A stretch of 64,000 bases of DNA from Pedobacter sp. BS3 (GCF_008274585.1 NZ_VTRT01000009.1:1-64000), one strand, 5' to 3'; positions 27,058 to 36,799 are shown, numbered from the stretch's first letter. The notes: generated by a model from the sequence alone, not told the origin. Translations and numbers: made by a program.

Positions 27058-29961
27058 TTATTGCTGCTTGTAAAAGTCAATGTATAAGTCGATCATTTTC
27101 CGGTCTGCAAGTTTATCCAGATCGGTTTTGCTGACCACAAAGGTATTATATTTTTCGGCGGGAACCTTCATAATCTCGGGTATTAGCGGCAGAATTTTAT
27201 GTTCGTAATCTTTAACTGCTTCCAGGTTCCGGAAAGGGCCTACATAAATCAATTGATTTTCTGTGGCGCTTTTTAACTGGTGGCTAATGCCCATACCTGC
27301 ATAGTTTGAGCGGTTAAACTGCCCGATCCCGAAACGGGAAGGACTGAGGTTCAGCGTAGCATCGGCAATGTTTATTACAAAGTAATATTCAGCTTCATTA
27401 GTTAAATGAAACGGATAATCCACTTTTTTAGGCATAGTCTGGGGCTGGGTAGTTGCAGACTCTTTTGCAATGACGGGTTCTGTTGCGGTAACCGGAGCTT
27501 TTTCTGCAACAGGTTCTTTCCCGGCAGGCTTGGTTACGGGCTCTGCAGCTTTTTCAGGCTCTTCGGCAACGGGCTTTTTATCCGGCTCTGTTGCTTTGGG
27601 CTCGGCGGTTTTCGGCTTTTCCTGCACAGCTGGTTTGGCTTCTGCTTGTTTGGCCGGCGGATTAGCTGCAAGAACAGGTGGTGTTGGCTTGTTCAGCGGA
27701 CGTGGTTCTTCAATATAAGGCGGCTCGTTCGGGTCAAAATCTACCAGTGCCGTAACCCGTTTGCTCATGGCTTCACGGTTTTTATTGATGTAGGTCAGGT
27801 TCTCTTTCACTAAAGGTGTTACCAGTTTATCGGCAGGATAGGTGAAAACAATCTTTTTCATGCTCTCTTCAAAGGCAGGCAGCTTGCTGGTATGACCTAT
27901 TGCTAGGGCCTTAAGGTAATCTAGTTGCGCCGAAAATTGGTTTTGACCGAACTGCTGTTCGGTTTGCGCTATGGAGGCCAGCACGTTTCCGTATTGCTTT
28001 TGCAGGTATAAATCGTAAATGGTGTTATATGCACCTAACAGTGCCATAGCCTTTTCATCCCTTTTTTGCAGGTAATCGGGGTCGGCAATAACTTTGGCAT
28101 ATACCGATTCGGGGAATTGTTTTAGCAGCAGATTTTTGTATTCATCGGCTTTTGCCGGATCGGTATCGCTGTAAAGCCGGTACAGGTTATAATAAATGGC
28201 GGGCTTGTACGTATTGTCAGGGAATCGTTTGAGCAATATAAGGTATGTTTCAATAGCCTCTTGTTTGTCTTTCAGCTCATCCTTATAAAAATTTGCCACA
28301 TCATAATAAGCATCAATGATCTTCTGATTGGATTTTTGCATCTGCTCATCGGTAAGCGGAAGCGCATCCAGGTATTTTTTACGAAGCGAGGCTTCATCGG
28401 GCTGAGGTGTTGAGTTGGCCCGTGCTTCATTCACATCCGATAAGGTTTTTTCGTTTAAAGGGATCTCGGGAGCCGTTTTCTCGCTGCGACGCCAGTTATC
28501 TTCCAGCTTGCGGTTACCCCATCGCCGTTTAAAATCCGAAAAGCCCTGGCTGATGGCCCCGGTATTGTTGAAATAGAACTTACCTTCGGTAATGGTTTTA
28601 TTGTTGTCCGGAGCATCGATGCCCGCAAGAAAAGGGCCCGGAGTTTCGGGCGTTTCGCCGGTGGCTTTGTCAAGCTGTTCGCGTACCAGCTGGCCTATAC
28701 GAAGGTCCCGCTGTGCTTCGGGCAGCCGGGCAATGCTTTGTAAGGAATCTTCCTCGGCGATAATTTCAAACCGTTTGGCCAGCAAATCCAGGTTTTTACT
28801 TTTCAGTTTGATAAGATCGTAGCCGGGATATGTGGGTTTGAGGCTGGTTAATGTACTGTCGTAGTAAGCCTTTGCCTTGGTATAAACGCCGTTTTTAAAA
28901 TAGATCTCGGCCAGGCGGTAGTAGGCCAGCCCTTTCTGGTTCTGGTTTTTGGTGCTATTGCGGATCGCAAGATTGAAGTTCTCTATCGCATCATCCGTGC
29001 TTTTGCCCTTTAGGTAAGTATCCGCTATGCGAAAATAGATCTGATCTTTAAAATCGGCATTTTTATCTTCTTTTAACAGTGAGCGTAACCGTTTAATGCG
29101 ATTTTCGTCATTGCCGGTTCCATCATTTTCCAGGTTTATCTGGTTAAGCATAGCGTTGAATGCCATCTCGAATGATGCATTGCTTTTTACTACCTTGCCG
29201 TAATTGGCATAAGCCTGCTCATTCATACCATTATTTTCCTGCAATTGTGCCAGCAGGTAATGCCACCGGATACGGTAATATTTACTGGTTCCGGCTTTCA
29301 GAGCTTTTTCGAGCATGGTTATGGCATGTTCCTGGTTGCCGGTGCGAATGTCAAACTGTGCCTGGGTGGCATAAATAGCAACGGCAATGCTCTTTTTTAA
29401 CTTTTTGGCAGTTTGAACATAGTTTAGTGCGCTGTCCAGGTAAGCCGAGGCTTCGTCCGGCTTTTTAAGCTGTAGCAATGAACGGGCCTCCCAGCCCCAG
29501 GCTTCTGCACATAACGGCTTGTTTTGGGGATAGGTAACACTTACATATTTAAAGAATTCGGCCGCATTAAAATAATTGGCCTTATAATAATTCGCTTTAC
29601 CGATCAGCAGGTAAGCATCGTCAACGTAATTGCTGTGCGCTTTATCATTAATAATGGCGTTGGCTTTTATAATTACCGAATCGAGATTGGTGCTTTCTGC
29701 CTGTGCCGAAGTTTCATTCGGCTCAACGTAAACGCTCAGTAAATGGTCGTAATCTACCGGTTGATTCTGTTCAATGTTCTCACGGCTTTGCCTGAGCAGC
29801 TCTTTGGCGTTAAATAAAATATTGTAGCGGGCTGTAAGATTTTGCATGCCGCGACTTGTTACCGTATCTTTATTACTTGCACATGCCGATACCAGGAGCA
29901 AAACCAAGCCGTAAATAATAGTTTTCAGGGATCTGTACCCGTAATAATTTTTAATAGCCAC
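27058..29961 (-). CDS. porW: PorW/SprE-like TPR lipoprotein of gliding/type IX secretion
   Basis: A 967-aa lipoprotein with a lipobox (LLLVSACAS) and the characteristic NLTARYNILFNAKELLRQSRENI segment right after it. TPR repeats follow over residues about 100-700 (LLIGKANYYKANYFNAAEFF and similar). A Pro/Ala/Lys/Glu-rich linker near 760-860 leads to a C-terminal SPOR-like segment (YYFVINIADATLNLSPSRFGIG). PorW/SprE is needed for type IX secretion and gliding in Bacteroidota and is thought to link the outer complex to PorL/M. It is first in an operon with the class A PBP, which fits an envelope function. Confidence 0.85.
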   Translation of the reverse strand: MAIKNYYGYRSLKTIIYGLVLLLVSACASNKDTVTSRGMQNLTARYNILFNAKELLRQSRENIEQNQPVDYDHLLSVYVEPNETSAQAESTNLDSVIIKANAIINDKAHSNYVDDAYLLIGKANYYKANYFNAAEFFKYVSVTYPQNKPLCAEAWGWEARSLLQLKKPDEASAYLDSALNYVQTAKKLKKSIAVAIYATQAQFDIRTGNQEHAITMLEKALKAGTSKYYRIRWHYLLAQLQENNGMNEQAYANYGKVVKSNASFEMAFNAMLNQINLENDGTGNDENRIKRLRSLLKEDKNADFKDQIYFRIADTYLKGKSTDDAIENFNLAIRNSTKNQNQKGLAYYRLAEIYFKNGVYTKAKAYYDSTLTSLKPTYPGYDLIKLKSKNLDLLAKRFEIIAEEDSLQSIARLPEAQRDLRIGQLVREQLDKATGETPETPGPFLAGIDAPDNNKTITEGKFYFNNTGAISQGFSDFKRRWGNRKLEDNWRRSEKTAPEIPLNEKTLSDVNEARANSTPQPDEASLRKKYLDALPLTDEQMQKSNQKIIDAYYDVANFYKDELKDKQEAIETYLILLKRFPDNTYKPAIYYNLYRLYSDTDPAKADEYKNLLLKQFPESVYAKVIADPDYLQKRDEKAMALLGAYNTIYDLYLQKQYGNVLASIAQTEQQFGQNQFSAQLDYLKALAIGHTSKLPAFEESMKKIVFTYPADKLVTPLVKENLTYINKNREAMSKRVTALVDFDPNEPPYIEEPRPLNKPTPPVLAANPPAKQAEAKPAVQEKPKTAEPKATEPDKKPVAEEPEKAAEPVTKPAGKEPVAEKAPVTATEPVIAKESATTQPQTMPKKVDYPFHLTNEAEYYFVINIADATLNLSPSRFGIGQFNRSNYAGMGISHQLKSATENQLIYVGPFRNLEAVKDYEHKILPLIPEIMKVPAEKYNTFVVSKTDLDKLADRKMIDLYIDFYKQQ

Positions 29962-30146
29962 GCCAGATAATCAATTCAACAATAGATATACAGTGTCATG
30001 TCAACGGAATAATGCCTGGTTCAAGTACACTAAAACCAACCTGCTTTCAGGCTTTTTGACTCTTGAACCTTCCCCTTCTGACTTAACAACAGGTGGTAAA
30101 TATACTATTTAGCTGTATATTGTTTAAACCGTATTAAAAAAGTTAA

Positions 30147-30154
30147 TAGCTTTG
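30147..30154 (+). promoter_or_regulatory. -7 box of the ATP synthase operon
   Basis: TAGCTTTG matches TAnnTTTG only 9 nt before the ATG at 30164. The mRNA would be nearly leaderless for the first gene. A TTG at 30120 is a little too far upstream (24 nt) to be an ideal -33 element. Confidence 0.5.
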
Positions 30155-30163
30155 CTGTCAGTT

Positions 30164-30400
30164 ATGAATATGAACAAAGGTGATTTTGAGCGGGATAGGC
30201 GTGCTTTAAATAGTTATGCACGTTATAGCGGAATGGCTTTCCAGATGGTGGCCATCATTTGCCTGTTTGCTTTTGCCGGATATAAGCTGGATGAATACCG
30301 GAAGTCTGAGGAGCCAATTTTTACCGCAGTTCTAAGCCTGGTAGGTGTGATCATATCGCTGTACATAGTAATACGGTCTATTAAAACCAATAAACCTTGA
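30164..30400 (+). CDS. atpZ: AtpZ/AtpI-family F0F1 assembly-associated membrane protein
   Basis: A 78-aa protein with two transmembrane helices (MVAIICLFAFAGYKLDEY and AVLSLVGVIISLYIVIRSI). It is typical of the short AtpZ/Gene1-like protein that precedes F-type ATPase genes. The ATG at 30164 is chosen over upstream TTG/CTG codons because it begins MNMNKGDFERDRRALN. Family members help insertion or stability of the c-ring and may transport divalent cations. Its TGA stop overlaps the TTG start of the next gene. Confidence 0.75.
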   Translation: MNMNKGDFERDRRALNSYARYSGMAFQMVAIICLFAFAGYKLDEYRKSEEPIFTAVLSLVGVIISLYIVIRSIKTNKP

Positions 30401-30783
30401 ACCTGAAAAAATATGTTGCCGGCTTTGCCGGTTTTACTATACTGCTTATTGGTGGTATATTATTAGTCCAACACATCGTTGGAGAGGCTTTTTTCATACC
30501 TAAATTCTGGGTGGTTTTTGGATTTATTGCTGTAACTACGCTTATTGCCAGTTTAGGTGCATTACAAGGTATAAAACGCAGCGGCGATTTGTCGGTATAT
30601 ATCATACTGGGAGCAACTACAATTAAGCTGTTGTTATGTATGGGGCTGGCTGTATTTTACCTGCTGAATTTTAAGGTAAAAGGGATGATTTTTGCCGCTG
30701 ATTTTTTTTCTGTTTATTTATTATTTACAGCCTTTGAAGTTTATACTATATTGCATAACTTGCGCCACCAAAATAAAACGTAA
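30397..30783 (+). CDS. Small four-helix membrane protein of the atp operon (AtpI-like)
   Basis: A 128-aa, very hydrophobic protein with four predicted membrane helices (AGFTILLIGGILLVQ, FWVVFGFIAVTTLIASL, IILGATTIKLLLCMGLAVFYLL, FFSVYLLFTAFEVYTIL). The start is a TTG in a TTGA overlap with the atpZ stop, so translation is coupled. Position between atpZ and atpB is that of AtpI, but the sequence is not a strong AtpI match. A role in c-ring assembly is inferred from context. Confidence 0.6.
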   Translation: MNLKKYVAGFAGFTILLIGGILLVQHIVGEAFFIPKFWVVFGFIAVTTLIASLGALQGIKRSGDLSVYIILGATTIKLLLCMGLAVFYLLNFKVKGMIFAADFFSVYLLFTAFEVYTILHNLRHQNKT

Positions 30784-30797
30784 AAATCACGCATTAA

Positions 30798-31904
30798 ATG
30801 TATTTAAGCTACATTTTAAATTCAAAAAAAATCGCCCTGGGTGCGATTTTCGCTCTTTTTTTCGCTTTTGTGACCTCTGAGGTAAGCGCCCAGGATTCGG
30901 CTAATGCCGTTCCCGAAATGGTGGTGAAGGAGGTTAATCCCGAACATGCAGAAGAAAAGTTTGACCCGGCAGTAACCATATTAGAACATATTGGTGATGC
31001 TCACAGCTGGCATTTGTGGGGACATACTTCTCTTCATTTACCGGTTATTTTGTACACCCCGGCCGGTATCGAGATTTTCTGCTCAGGCGAGTTTCTGAAT
31101 GAGCATCATGAATCGCGTGATTACACCGGAAAATATCATACTTACCGTAATGTAGCCGAGCATATAAAAATTGTAGGTACAGATGGTAACATTGATGAGG
31201 CAGCCAGTGCTCAAATCATCGACTTGTCTATCACCAAGAATGTGGCAGCCATGCTAATTAGCGTAGCGGTCATACTATTAATCTTCATCAGCGTTGCAGG
31301 TACTTACAAAAAGCGTGCTAATAAGGCGCCCAAGGGCTTGCAATCATGGGTTGAACCTATCGTGATCTTTGTGCGTGATGATATTGCCAAGCCGAACATC
31401 GGTTATAAATATGAGCGTTTCATGCCCTATCTGCTAACCGTATTTTTCTTTATCTGGGTAAATAACCTGATGGGACTTATCCCGATATTCCCGGGTAGCG
31501 CCAATGTAACCGGTAACATCGCGGTAACATTTGTTCTCTCGGTCATAGTATTGATCATTGTAAATATTAACGGTAATAAGTATTACTGGGGACATATTTT
31601 TAAGCCCGACGTGCCCTGGTGGTTGTTACCTATTATGTGGGTTGTTGAAATTACCAGTGTGCTCTCAAAGCCTTTTGCCTTAATGATCCGTTTGTTTGCC
31701 AATATAACTGCCGGTCACATTATTGTATTAAGCCTTATCTCTTTAATATTTATATTTAAAACGCTGGCTATGGCACCTGTATCTATAGCATTTGTTTTGT
31801 TTATGGATATACTGGAGCTGCTGGTAGGGTTTCTGCAAGCCTTTATTTTCACCATGCTTACCGCACTGTTTATCGGTACGGCTATAGAAGAACATCATCA
31901 TTAA
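30798..31904 (+). CDS. atpB: ATP synthase F0 subunit a
   Basis: A 368-aa subunit a. It has an N-terminal signal-like segment (GAIFALFFAFVTSEVSAQ) and a periplasmic His-rich extension, as is usual in Bacteroidota. The conserved core is in the C-terminal half: GLIPIFPGSANVTGNIAVTF, then KPFALMIRLFANITAGHI with the essential proton-channel Arg, and a final hydrophobic helix pair. It forms the two half-channels through which protons reach the c-ring. Confidence 0.96.
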   Translation: MYLSYILNSKKIALGAIFALFFAFVTSEVSAQDSANAVPEMVVKEVNPEHAEEKFDPAVTILEHIGDAHSWHLWGHTSLHLPVILYTPAGIEIFCSGEFLNEHHESRDYTGKYHTYRNVAEHIKIVGTDGNIDEAASAQIIDLSITKNVAAMLISVAVILLIFISVAGTYKKRANKAPKGLQSWVEPIVIFVRDDIAKPNIGYKYERFMPYLLTVFFFIWVNNLMGLIPIFPGSANVTGNIAVTFVLSVIVLIIVNINGNKYYWGHIFKPDVPWWLLPIMWVVEITSVLSKPFALMIRLFANITAGHIIVLSLISLIFIFKTLAMAPVSIAFVLFMDILELLVGFLQAFIFTMLTALFIGTAIEEHHH

Positions 31905-31932
31905 TCATTCATAAAATCAGTTCAATAAATAA

Positions 31933-32160
<228 letters not shown>

Positions 32161-32172
32161 GTAATTAACAGT

Positions 32173-32218
32173 ACAGGGAACCCTTATTGTAAGCGGTTGG
32201 CTGCAAACGGTTCCCTGT
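32173..32218 (+). promoter_or_regulatory. Stem-loop between atpE and atpF
   Basis: ACAGGGAACC (32173-32182) and GGTTCCCTGT (32209-32218) pair perfectly over 10 bp with a 26-nt loop. There is no U-tract, so it is more likely an RNA-stabilising or processing hairpin than a full terminator. Confidence 0.55.
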
Positions 32219-32257
32219 TCTTAACTGATCTGAAAAAATAATTAATTTAAAATACAC

Positions 32258-32752
32258 ATGGAATTAGTATCTCCAAGTATAGGTTTGGTTTTCTGGACAT
32301 TGGTGACGTTTCTTTTCTTACTGTTATTGTTAAGGAAATTTGCGTGGAAACCGATCTTAGGTGCTATACATGATCGCGAACGCTCTATAGAAACAGCGCT
32401 TGCTTCGGCCGAACATGCAAAGGATGAAATGCAGCGCCTGACCAATGAAAATGAGCAGCTTTTAAAAGAAGCACGTGCCGAGCGTGATAAAATATTAAAA
32501 GAAGCTAAAGAGCTGAAAGATCAGATTGTAAACGACGCCAAAAAGCAGGCCCAGACAGAAGGCGCTAAGCTGATTGAAACTGCCCGGCATGAAATTGAAA
32601 CGCAAAAGGCAGCAGCGCTTGATGAAGTGAAAAACCAGGTGGCTACGCTTTCGCTGGAAATTGCAGAGAAAATACTGCGCAAGCAATTTGAAGATAAAGA
32701 TAAGCAACAGGCTTTGGTAGGCGATCTGTTGAAAGAAGTTAAATTGAATTAG
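32258..32752 (+). CDS. atpF: ATP synthase F0 subunit b
   Basis: A 164-aa peripheral-stalk subunit. One N-terminal membrane helix (GLVFWTLVTFLFLLLLLRKF) is followed by a long charged coiled coil (EHAKDEMQRLTNENEQLLKEA and onward). It dimerises and holds F1 against F0 together with the delta subunit. Normal length and the expected position before atpH. Confidence 0.95.
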   Translation: MELVSPSIGLVFWTLVTFLFLLLLLRKFAWKPILGAIHDRERSIETALASAEHAKDEMQRLTNENEQLLKEARAERDKILKEAKELKDQIVNDAKKQAQTEGAKLIETARHEIETQKAAALDEVKNQVATLSLEIAEKILRKQFEDKDKQQALVGDLLKEVKLN

Positions 32753-32790
32753 TGATTAGTACAGAGATTTGCGTATTGCGGCCTGAAAGT

Positions 32791-32811
32791 CGTAAATCGT
32801 AAATCGTAAAT
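32791..32811. repeat. Tandem heptamer CGTAAAT, three copies
   Basis: Three perfect 7-bp copies in the 66-bp gap between atpF and atpH. It is one of several heptamer-phased intergenic tracts in the window. Confidence 0.8.
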
Positions 32812-32818
32812 CATCGTT

Positions 32819-33367
32819 ATGTCTGAAATACAAGTAGCATCCAGGTACGCAAAATCACTGATCGATCTGGCAACCGAGCAAAACGCTCTGGAGCCCGTTA
32901 AAGGTGATGTTGAAAAGTTTATACAGGTTTGCCGGGAAAACCCGCAACTACTGGCAATACTTAGAAATCCGGTGATCAGCCCGTCTAAAAAGATTGCCAT
33001 CCTTACCGATATTTTTGGCAGCAGCGTTCATAAGATTGTGATATCCTTTTTCAGGATAGTGACCAGCAAAGGCCGCTCTGAAATATTGTACGCTACAGCC
33101 AAAGAATTTATCAATGAATATAACAAGCGTAAGGGTATCATCAAGGCTACGGTAGTTTCAGCAGCTCCGCTAAGCGACGAAAATAAAAAGCAGATCACAG
33201 AAGTAGTGCAGCATGCAACAGGCGGGCAGGTGATTCTGGAAACTAAAACAGACGAAAGCCTGATAGGTGGTTTTGTATTGACCGTTGGCGATAAACAATT
33301 CGACGCAACCATTGCCAATAAGCTGAAGAACCTGAAAAGGCAGTTTGCACAAAAAACAATAGTTTAA
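32819..33367 (+). CDS. atpH: ATP synthase F1 subunit delta
   Basis: A 182-aa OSCP/delta subunit starting MSEIQVASRYAKSLIDLATEQ. The N-terminal helical domain binds the top of F1. The C-terminal part ends with the family motif DESLIGGFVLTVGDKQFDATIANKLKNLK. It joins the peripheral stalk (subunit b) to the alpha3beta3 head. Confidence 0.95.
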   Translation: MSEIQVASRYAKSLIDLATEQNALEPVKGDVEKFIQVCRENPQLLAILRNPVISPSKKIAILTDIFGSSVHKIVISFFRIVTSKGRSEILYATAKEFINEYNKRKGIIKATVVSAAPLSDENKKQITEVVQHATGGQVILETKTDESLIGGFVLTVGDKQFDATIANKLKNLKRQFAQKTIV

Positions 33368-33402
33368 TATAAGGTAACACATAAAAAACTTTTTATACAA
33401 TT

Positions 33403-34977
33403 ATGGTAGAGGTAAGACCAGATGAGGTATCGGCAATTTTAAGACAGCAATTGTCGGGCTTTCAATCAGAAGCCGAACTGGAAGAAGTAGGTACCGTATT
33501 GCAGATAGGCGACGGTATTGCCCGGGTTTACGGCTTAACAAAGGTTCAATCGGGCGAGCTTGTTGAGTTCGACGGAGGCTTACAGGGTATTGTATTGAAC
33601 CTGGAAGAAGATAACGTCGGTGTGGTATTGTTAGGTGCGTTCGATGAAGTGAAAGAGGGCGATACCGTTAGACGGACAAACCGCATTGCATCTATAAAAG
33701 TAGGCGATGGCATGTTAGGCCGTGTGGTTAATACATTAGGTCAGCCTATTGATGGAAAAGGACCTATCGCCGGTGAAACTTACGAAATGCCGTTAGAGCG
33801 TAAAGCTCCCGGTGTTATCTTTCGTCAGCCGGTTACAGAGCCGCTTCAAACCGGTATCAAAGCTATCGATGCCATGATCCCTATCGGTCGCGGACAGCGT
33901 GAGCTGGTAATCGGCGATCGTCAGACCGGTAAAACCGCCGTTTGTATCGATACCATTATCAATCAAAAAGAGTTTTACGAAGCAGGACAACCTGTTTTCT
34001 GTATCTATGTAGCTATCGGTCAGAAAAACTCTACCGTGGCTAACATTGTGCGCACTCTTGAAGAAAACGGTGCTATGGCCTACACAGTAGTAGTAGCTGC
34101 GTCAGCATCAGATCCTGCGCCAATGCAGTTCTACGCTCCGTTCGCAGGTGCTGCTATTGGCGAGTTCTTCCGCGATACCGGTCGTCCGGCACTGATCATT
34201 TACGATGACCTTTCAAAACAAGCTGTTGCTTACCGCGAAGTTTCCCTGTTGCTGCGTCGTCCTCCCGGCCGCGAAGCATATCCCGGAGACGTGTTCTACC
34301 TGCACAGCCGTTTGTTAGAGCGTGCCGCGAAGATCAACGCGTCTGACGAGATCGCTAAAAATATGAACGATCTTCCCGATTCAATCAAAGGAATTGTAAA
34401 AGGAGGCGGCTCATTAACAGCGTTACCTATTATCGAAACACAGGCAGGCGACGTTTCTGCATATATCCCAACTAACGTAATTTCTATTACAGACGGACAG
34501 ATATTCCTGGAATCAAACTTGTTCAACGCCGGTGTGCGTCCGGCTATTAACGTAGGTATCTCGGTATCACGTGTAGGTGGTAATGCCCAGATAAAATCCA
34601 TGAAAAAGGTTGCCGGTACGTTAAAGCTTGACCAGGCACAGTTCCGTGAGCTTGAGGCTTTCGCGAAATTCGGTTCAGACCTCGATGCCGCTACCAAATC
34701 TGTACTGGATAAAGGTGTGCGTAACGTAGAGATCCTGAAGCAAGGGCAGTTTTCTCCGGTTCCGGTAGAAAAGCAGGTAGCCATTATCTATATCGGAACA
34801 AAAGGCTTGCTGCGCAATGTACCGGTTAATAAGGTAAAAGAGTTTGAAAGCGAATTTACCCAGCAACTGGAAGTGCGTCATCCGGAAGTATTACAGGCAT
34901 TAAAGGCCGGTAAATTTGATGACAGCCTGACCAGCGTATTAGAAACCGTAGCGAAAGAGTTATCAGCGAAGTATTAA
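33403..34977 (+). CDS. atpA: ATP synthase F1 subunit alpha
   Basis: A 524-aa alpha subunit starting [17 protein letters not shown]. The P-loop is [10 protein letters not shown]. The segments [23 protein letters not shown] and [28 protein letters not shown] are the conserved catalytic-interface regions. Non-catalytic nucleotide sites of the F1 head. Full length. Confidence 0.97.
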   Translation: MVEVRPDEVSAILRQQLSGFQSEAELEEVGTVLQIGDGIARVYGLTKVQSGELVEFDGGLQGIVLNLEEDNVGVVLLGAFDEVKEGDTVRRTNRIASIKVGDGMLGRVVNTLGQPIDGKGPIAGETYEMPLERKAPGVIFRQPVTEPLQTGIKAIDAMIPIGRGQRELVIGDRQTGKTAVCIDTIINQKEFYEAGQPVFCIYVAIGQKNSTVANIVRTLEENGAMAYTVVVAASASDPAPMQFYAPFAGAAIGEFFRDTGRPALIIYDDLSKQAVAYREVSLLLRRPPGREAYPGDVFYLHSRLLERAAKINASDEIAKNMNDLPDSIKGIVKGGGSLTALPIIETQAGDVSAYIPTNVISITDGQIFLESNLFNAGVRPAINVGISVSRVGGNAQIKSMKKVAGTLKLDQAQFRELEAFAKFGSDLDAATKSVLDKGVRNVEILKQGQFSPVPVEKQVAIIYIGTKGLLRNVPVNKVKEFESEFTQQLEVRHPEVLQALKAGKFDDSLTSVLETVAKELSAKY

Positions 34978-35050
34978 GATTTGAGACATCAGATTTGAGC
35001 TATTAGACCAAAGAAAGTCTGAAATCTAATAGCTCAAATCTCACATCTAA
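34977..35050. repeat. Inverted heptamer-phased repeat between atpA and atpG
   Basis: On the plus strand AG occurs every 7 bp from 34977 to 35012. CT then occurs every 7 bp at 35019, 35026, 35033, 35040 and 35047, i.e. the same pattern on the other strand. The core arms GATTTGAGCTATTAGA (34992-35007) and TCTAATAGCTCAAATC (35025-35040) are perfectly complementary over 16 bp and could form a strong hairpin in the atp mRNA. Confidence 0.85.
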
Positions 35051-35056
35051 AGCAGA

Positions 35057-35941
35057 ATGGCTAATTTAAAAGAAGTAAGAAACCGTATAGCATCTGTAAG
35101 CTCAACGCAGCAGATTACCAAAGCCATGAAAATGGTTTCGGCTGCCAAGCTGAAACGGGCTACCAATGCTATCGTTCAGTTGCGGCCTTATGCCAACAAG
35201 CTGAGAGATATTTTATCCAACCTCTCGGCCAGTCTCGAAGCGTCACATTCTCCGTACATCCAGGAGCGTGAGCCAAAGCGTGTGCTTATTGTGGCCGTAA
35301 CCTCTAACCGGGGACTGGCAGGTGCATTTAACGCCAACATCCTGAAAGCCGTTAATCAACTGATCGCTACAAAATACGAGGCGCAATATCGCCAGGGAAA
35401 TGTTTCTATTGCAGCGATTGGTAAAAAAGCGCAGGATTATTACGAGAAACGTAAATATAACGTAATTGGTAATAATAACGAGCTGTATAACGACCTGAGC
35501 TTCGAGAACACATCGAAAATCACCGAGGCCATTATGAAAGGCTTTGTTGATGGTGATTACGACCGCGTGGAAGTGGTTTATAACCACTTCAAAAATGCTG
35601 CGATGCAGTTTGTTTTCACAGAACAATTATTGCCGTTGCCGCGTCCGGAAGTTTCGAAAGAAAGCAATCTGCATAAGGTAGATTACATCCTGGAACCATC
35701 ACAGGAAGAAATTGTAGAACAGCTGATTCCGAAATCTATCAAAGTTCAGCTGTACAAGGCTGTGCTTGATTCACATGCCTCAGAACACGGGGCACGCATG
35801 ACAGCGATGGATAAAGCCACCGACAACGCCGGCGAATTATTACGCAACCTGAAGCTATCTTACAACCAGGCACGTCAGGCCGCCATTACAACCGAGCTTA
35901 CCGAGATTGTGAGTGGTGCGGCAGCATTATCTAATGGATAA
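35057..35941 (+). CDS. atpG: ATP synthase F1 subunit gamma
   Basis: A 294-aa central-stalk subunit. It starts MANLKEVRNRIASVSSTQQITKAMKMVSAAKLKRA and ends with the paired C-terminal helix ARMTAMDKATDNAGELLRNLKLSYNQARQAAITTELTEIVSGAAAL. It rotates inside the alpha3beta3 head. It is the last gene of this operon; the beta and epsilon genes (atpD, atpC) are not in the window, which fits the split arrangement common in Bacteroidota. Confidence 0.97.
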   Translation: MANLKEVRNRIASVSSTQQITKAMKMVSAAKLKRATNAIVQLRPYANKLRDILSNLSASLEASHSPYIQEREPKRVLIVAVTSNRGLAGAFNANILKAVNQLIATKYEAQYRQGNVSIAAIGKKAQDYYEKRKYNVIGNNNELYNDLSFENTSKITEAIMKGFVDGDYDRVEVVYNHFKNAAMQFVFTEQLLPLPRPEVSKESNLHKVDYILEPSQEEIVEQLIPKSIKVQLYKAVLDSHASEHGARMTAMDKATDNAGELLRNLKLSYNQARQAAITTELTEIVSGAAALSNG

Positions 35942-35962
35942 GATACTCAAATTATAAAATAT

Positions 35963-35991
35963 AAAGCCTTGCTGAAAAGCAGGGCTTTTTT
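35963..35991 (+). terminator. Rho-independent terminator after atpG
   Basis: AAAGCCTTGCT, a GAAA loop, and AGCAGGGCTTT form an 11-bp stem with one G-U pair, followed by TTT. It ends the ATP synthase operon. Confidence 0.8.
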
Positions 35992-36063
35992 GTTGCAGCT
36001 TGTACTGTTTTTGTTACAGCAATACCGTTGTAGAGCGGTGTCCTTGATTTTGCCTCGCCAGAC

Positions 36064-36108
36064 GGAATTTATAATTCCATCGCCGGTAGTCCCGGATTTT
36101 AAATCCGG
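36064..36108. repeat. Pair of short palindromes with 3-nt loops
   Basis: GGAATT-TAT-AATTCC (36064-36078) and CCGGATT-TTA-AATCCGG (36092-36108). They have the same design (6-8 bp stem, 3-nt loop) as the cluster at 45481-45606. The 36 kb gap between atpG and the gene remnants otherwise shows no feature. Confidence 0.6.
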
Positions 36109-36127
36109 CCTTTATGAGGGGCTTTAA

Positions 36128-36334
36128 GCGATCGTTGACGCGGTTAGTCATAAAAGTCTGCCTGCCCAGGTACAGCTTGCAGCGGATGCTGACTTTAAAC
36201 GCATCACGAAGAGACGTTATTTCTTTAACTGGAAGACACTGCGAACCGAATGTATGATTTATAAGCTAACCTTAACAGGCAACCATGACATCCTGGGGCT
36301 GACGGGATTAGCCCTGCATCTCCCTAACACCTAA
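36128..36334 (+). pseudogene. Remnant of an acetyltransferase-like gene paired with the HTH gene
   Basis: An open stretch of 68 codons without a start codon (a stop at 36125 precedes it). It encodes AIVDAVSHKSLPAQV, then FKRITKRRYFFNWKTLR, then MIYKLTLTGNHDILGLTGL, and stops at 36332. The RYFFNWK...YKL...DILGL pattern resembles the N-terminal part of a Bacteroidota GNAT-like protein that is usually followed by a small HTH regulator, as it is here. The expected 3' half is missing. I regard it as a truncated relic; the family assignment is from memory and uncertain. Confidence 0.35.
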
Positions 36335-36379
36335 AACTGAGCTGAAACAACATTATATTGATAAGTATCACATGCTGCA

Positions 36380-36799
36380 CTGACCACGGAGCAACAACTC
36401 CGTGATCAACTGTTGCGTCTCAAATTCAGGATAGAGGATTATATACGTACTGACGGCTATGATCCCGCATATACTTTCGGATATTTCCTGGAACAATACC
36501 TGCAGCTAACTCAGCGGAAGAAGAAAGAATTTGCCCATGATATCCAGATTCATGAAACACTGTTAAGCCAGATATTAAACGACCGCCGGGAGCCTACCGA
36601 GTCTATTTTTATCCGGCTGGAACTCCATTCAGGAAATACGATCTCCGCTATTAACTGGTTAAAACTGGCCGAAAAGAAAAAGAAGCACCAAATTAAAACC
36701 GACCATTCTTTAAGAGAACGGGAGCGACAGTATGTAAACAACAGATTATCAATTAGCTGCAGGGATTGGGGCGCCGGCCTTTCGTACGGGCGCTCTTAA
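36380..36799 (+). CDS. HigA/XRE-like HTH protein, probably decaying
   Basis: Frame continues upstream of the TTG at 36413 to TTEQQLRDQLLRLKFRIEDYI, which looks like genuine protein, yet the only start there is a CTG (36380). The core KKEFAHDIQIHETLLSQILNDRREPTESIFIRLEL is an XRE/HigA-type helix-turn-helix. KHQIKTDHSLRERERQYVNNRLSI is the usual C-terminus of this group. The remaining residues (SCRDWGAGLSYGRS) look like read-through into non-coding DNA and run into a CRISPR-repeat-like sequence. With the remnant upstream it resembles a disused toxin-antitoxin-like pair. Expression is doubtful. Confidence 0.45.
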   Translation: MTTEQQLRDQLLRLKFRIEDYIRTDGYDPAYTFGYFLEQYLQLTQRKKKEFAHDIQIHETLLSQILNDRREPTESIFIRLELHSGNTISAINWLKLAEKKKKHQIKTDHSLRERERQYVNNRLSISCRDWGAGLSYGRS

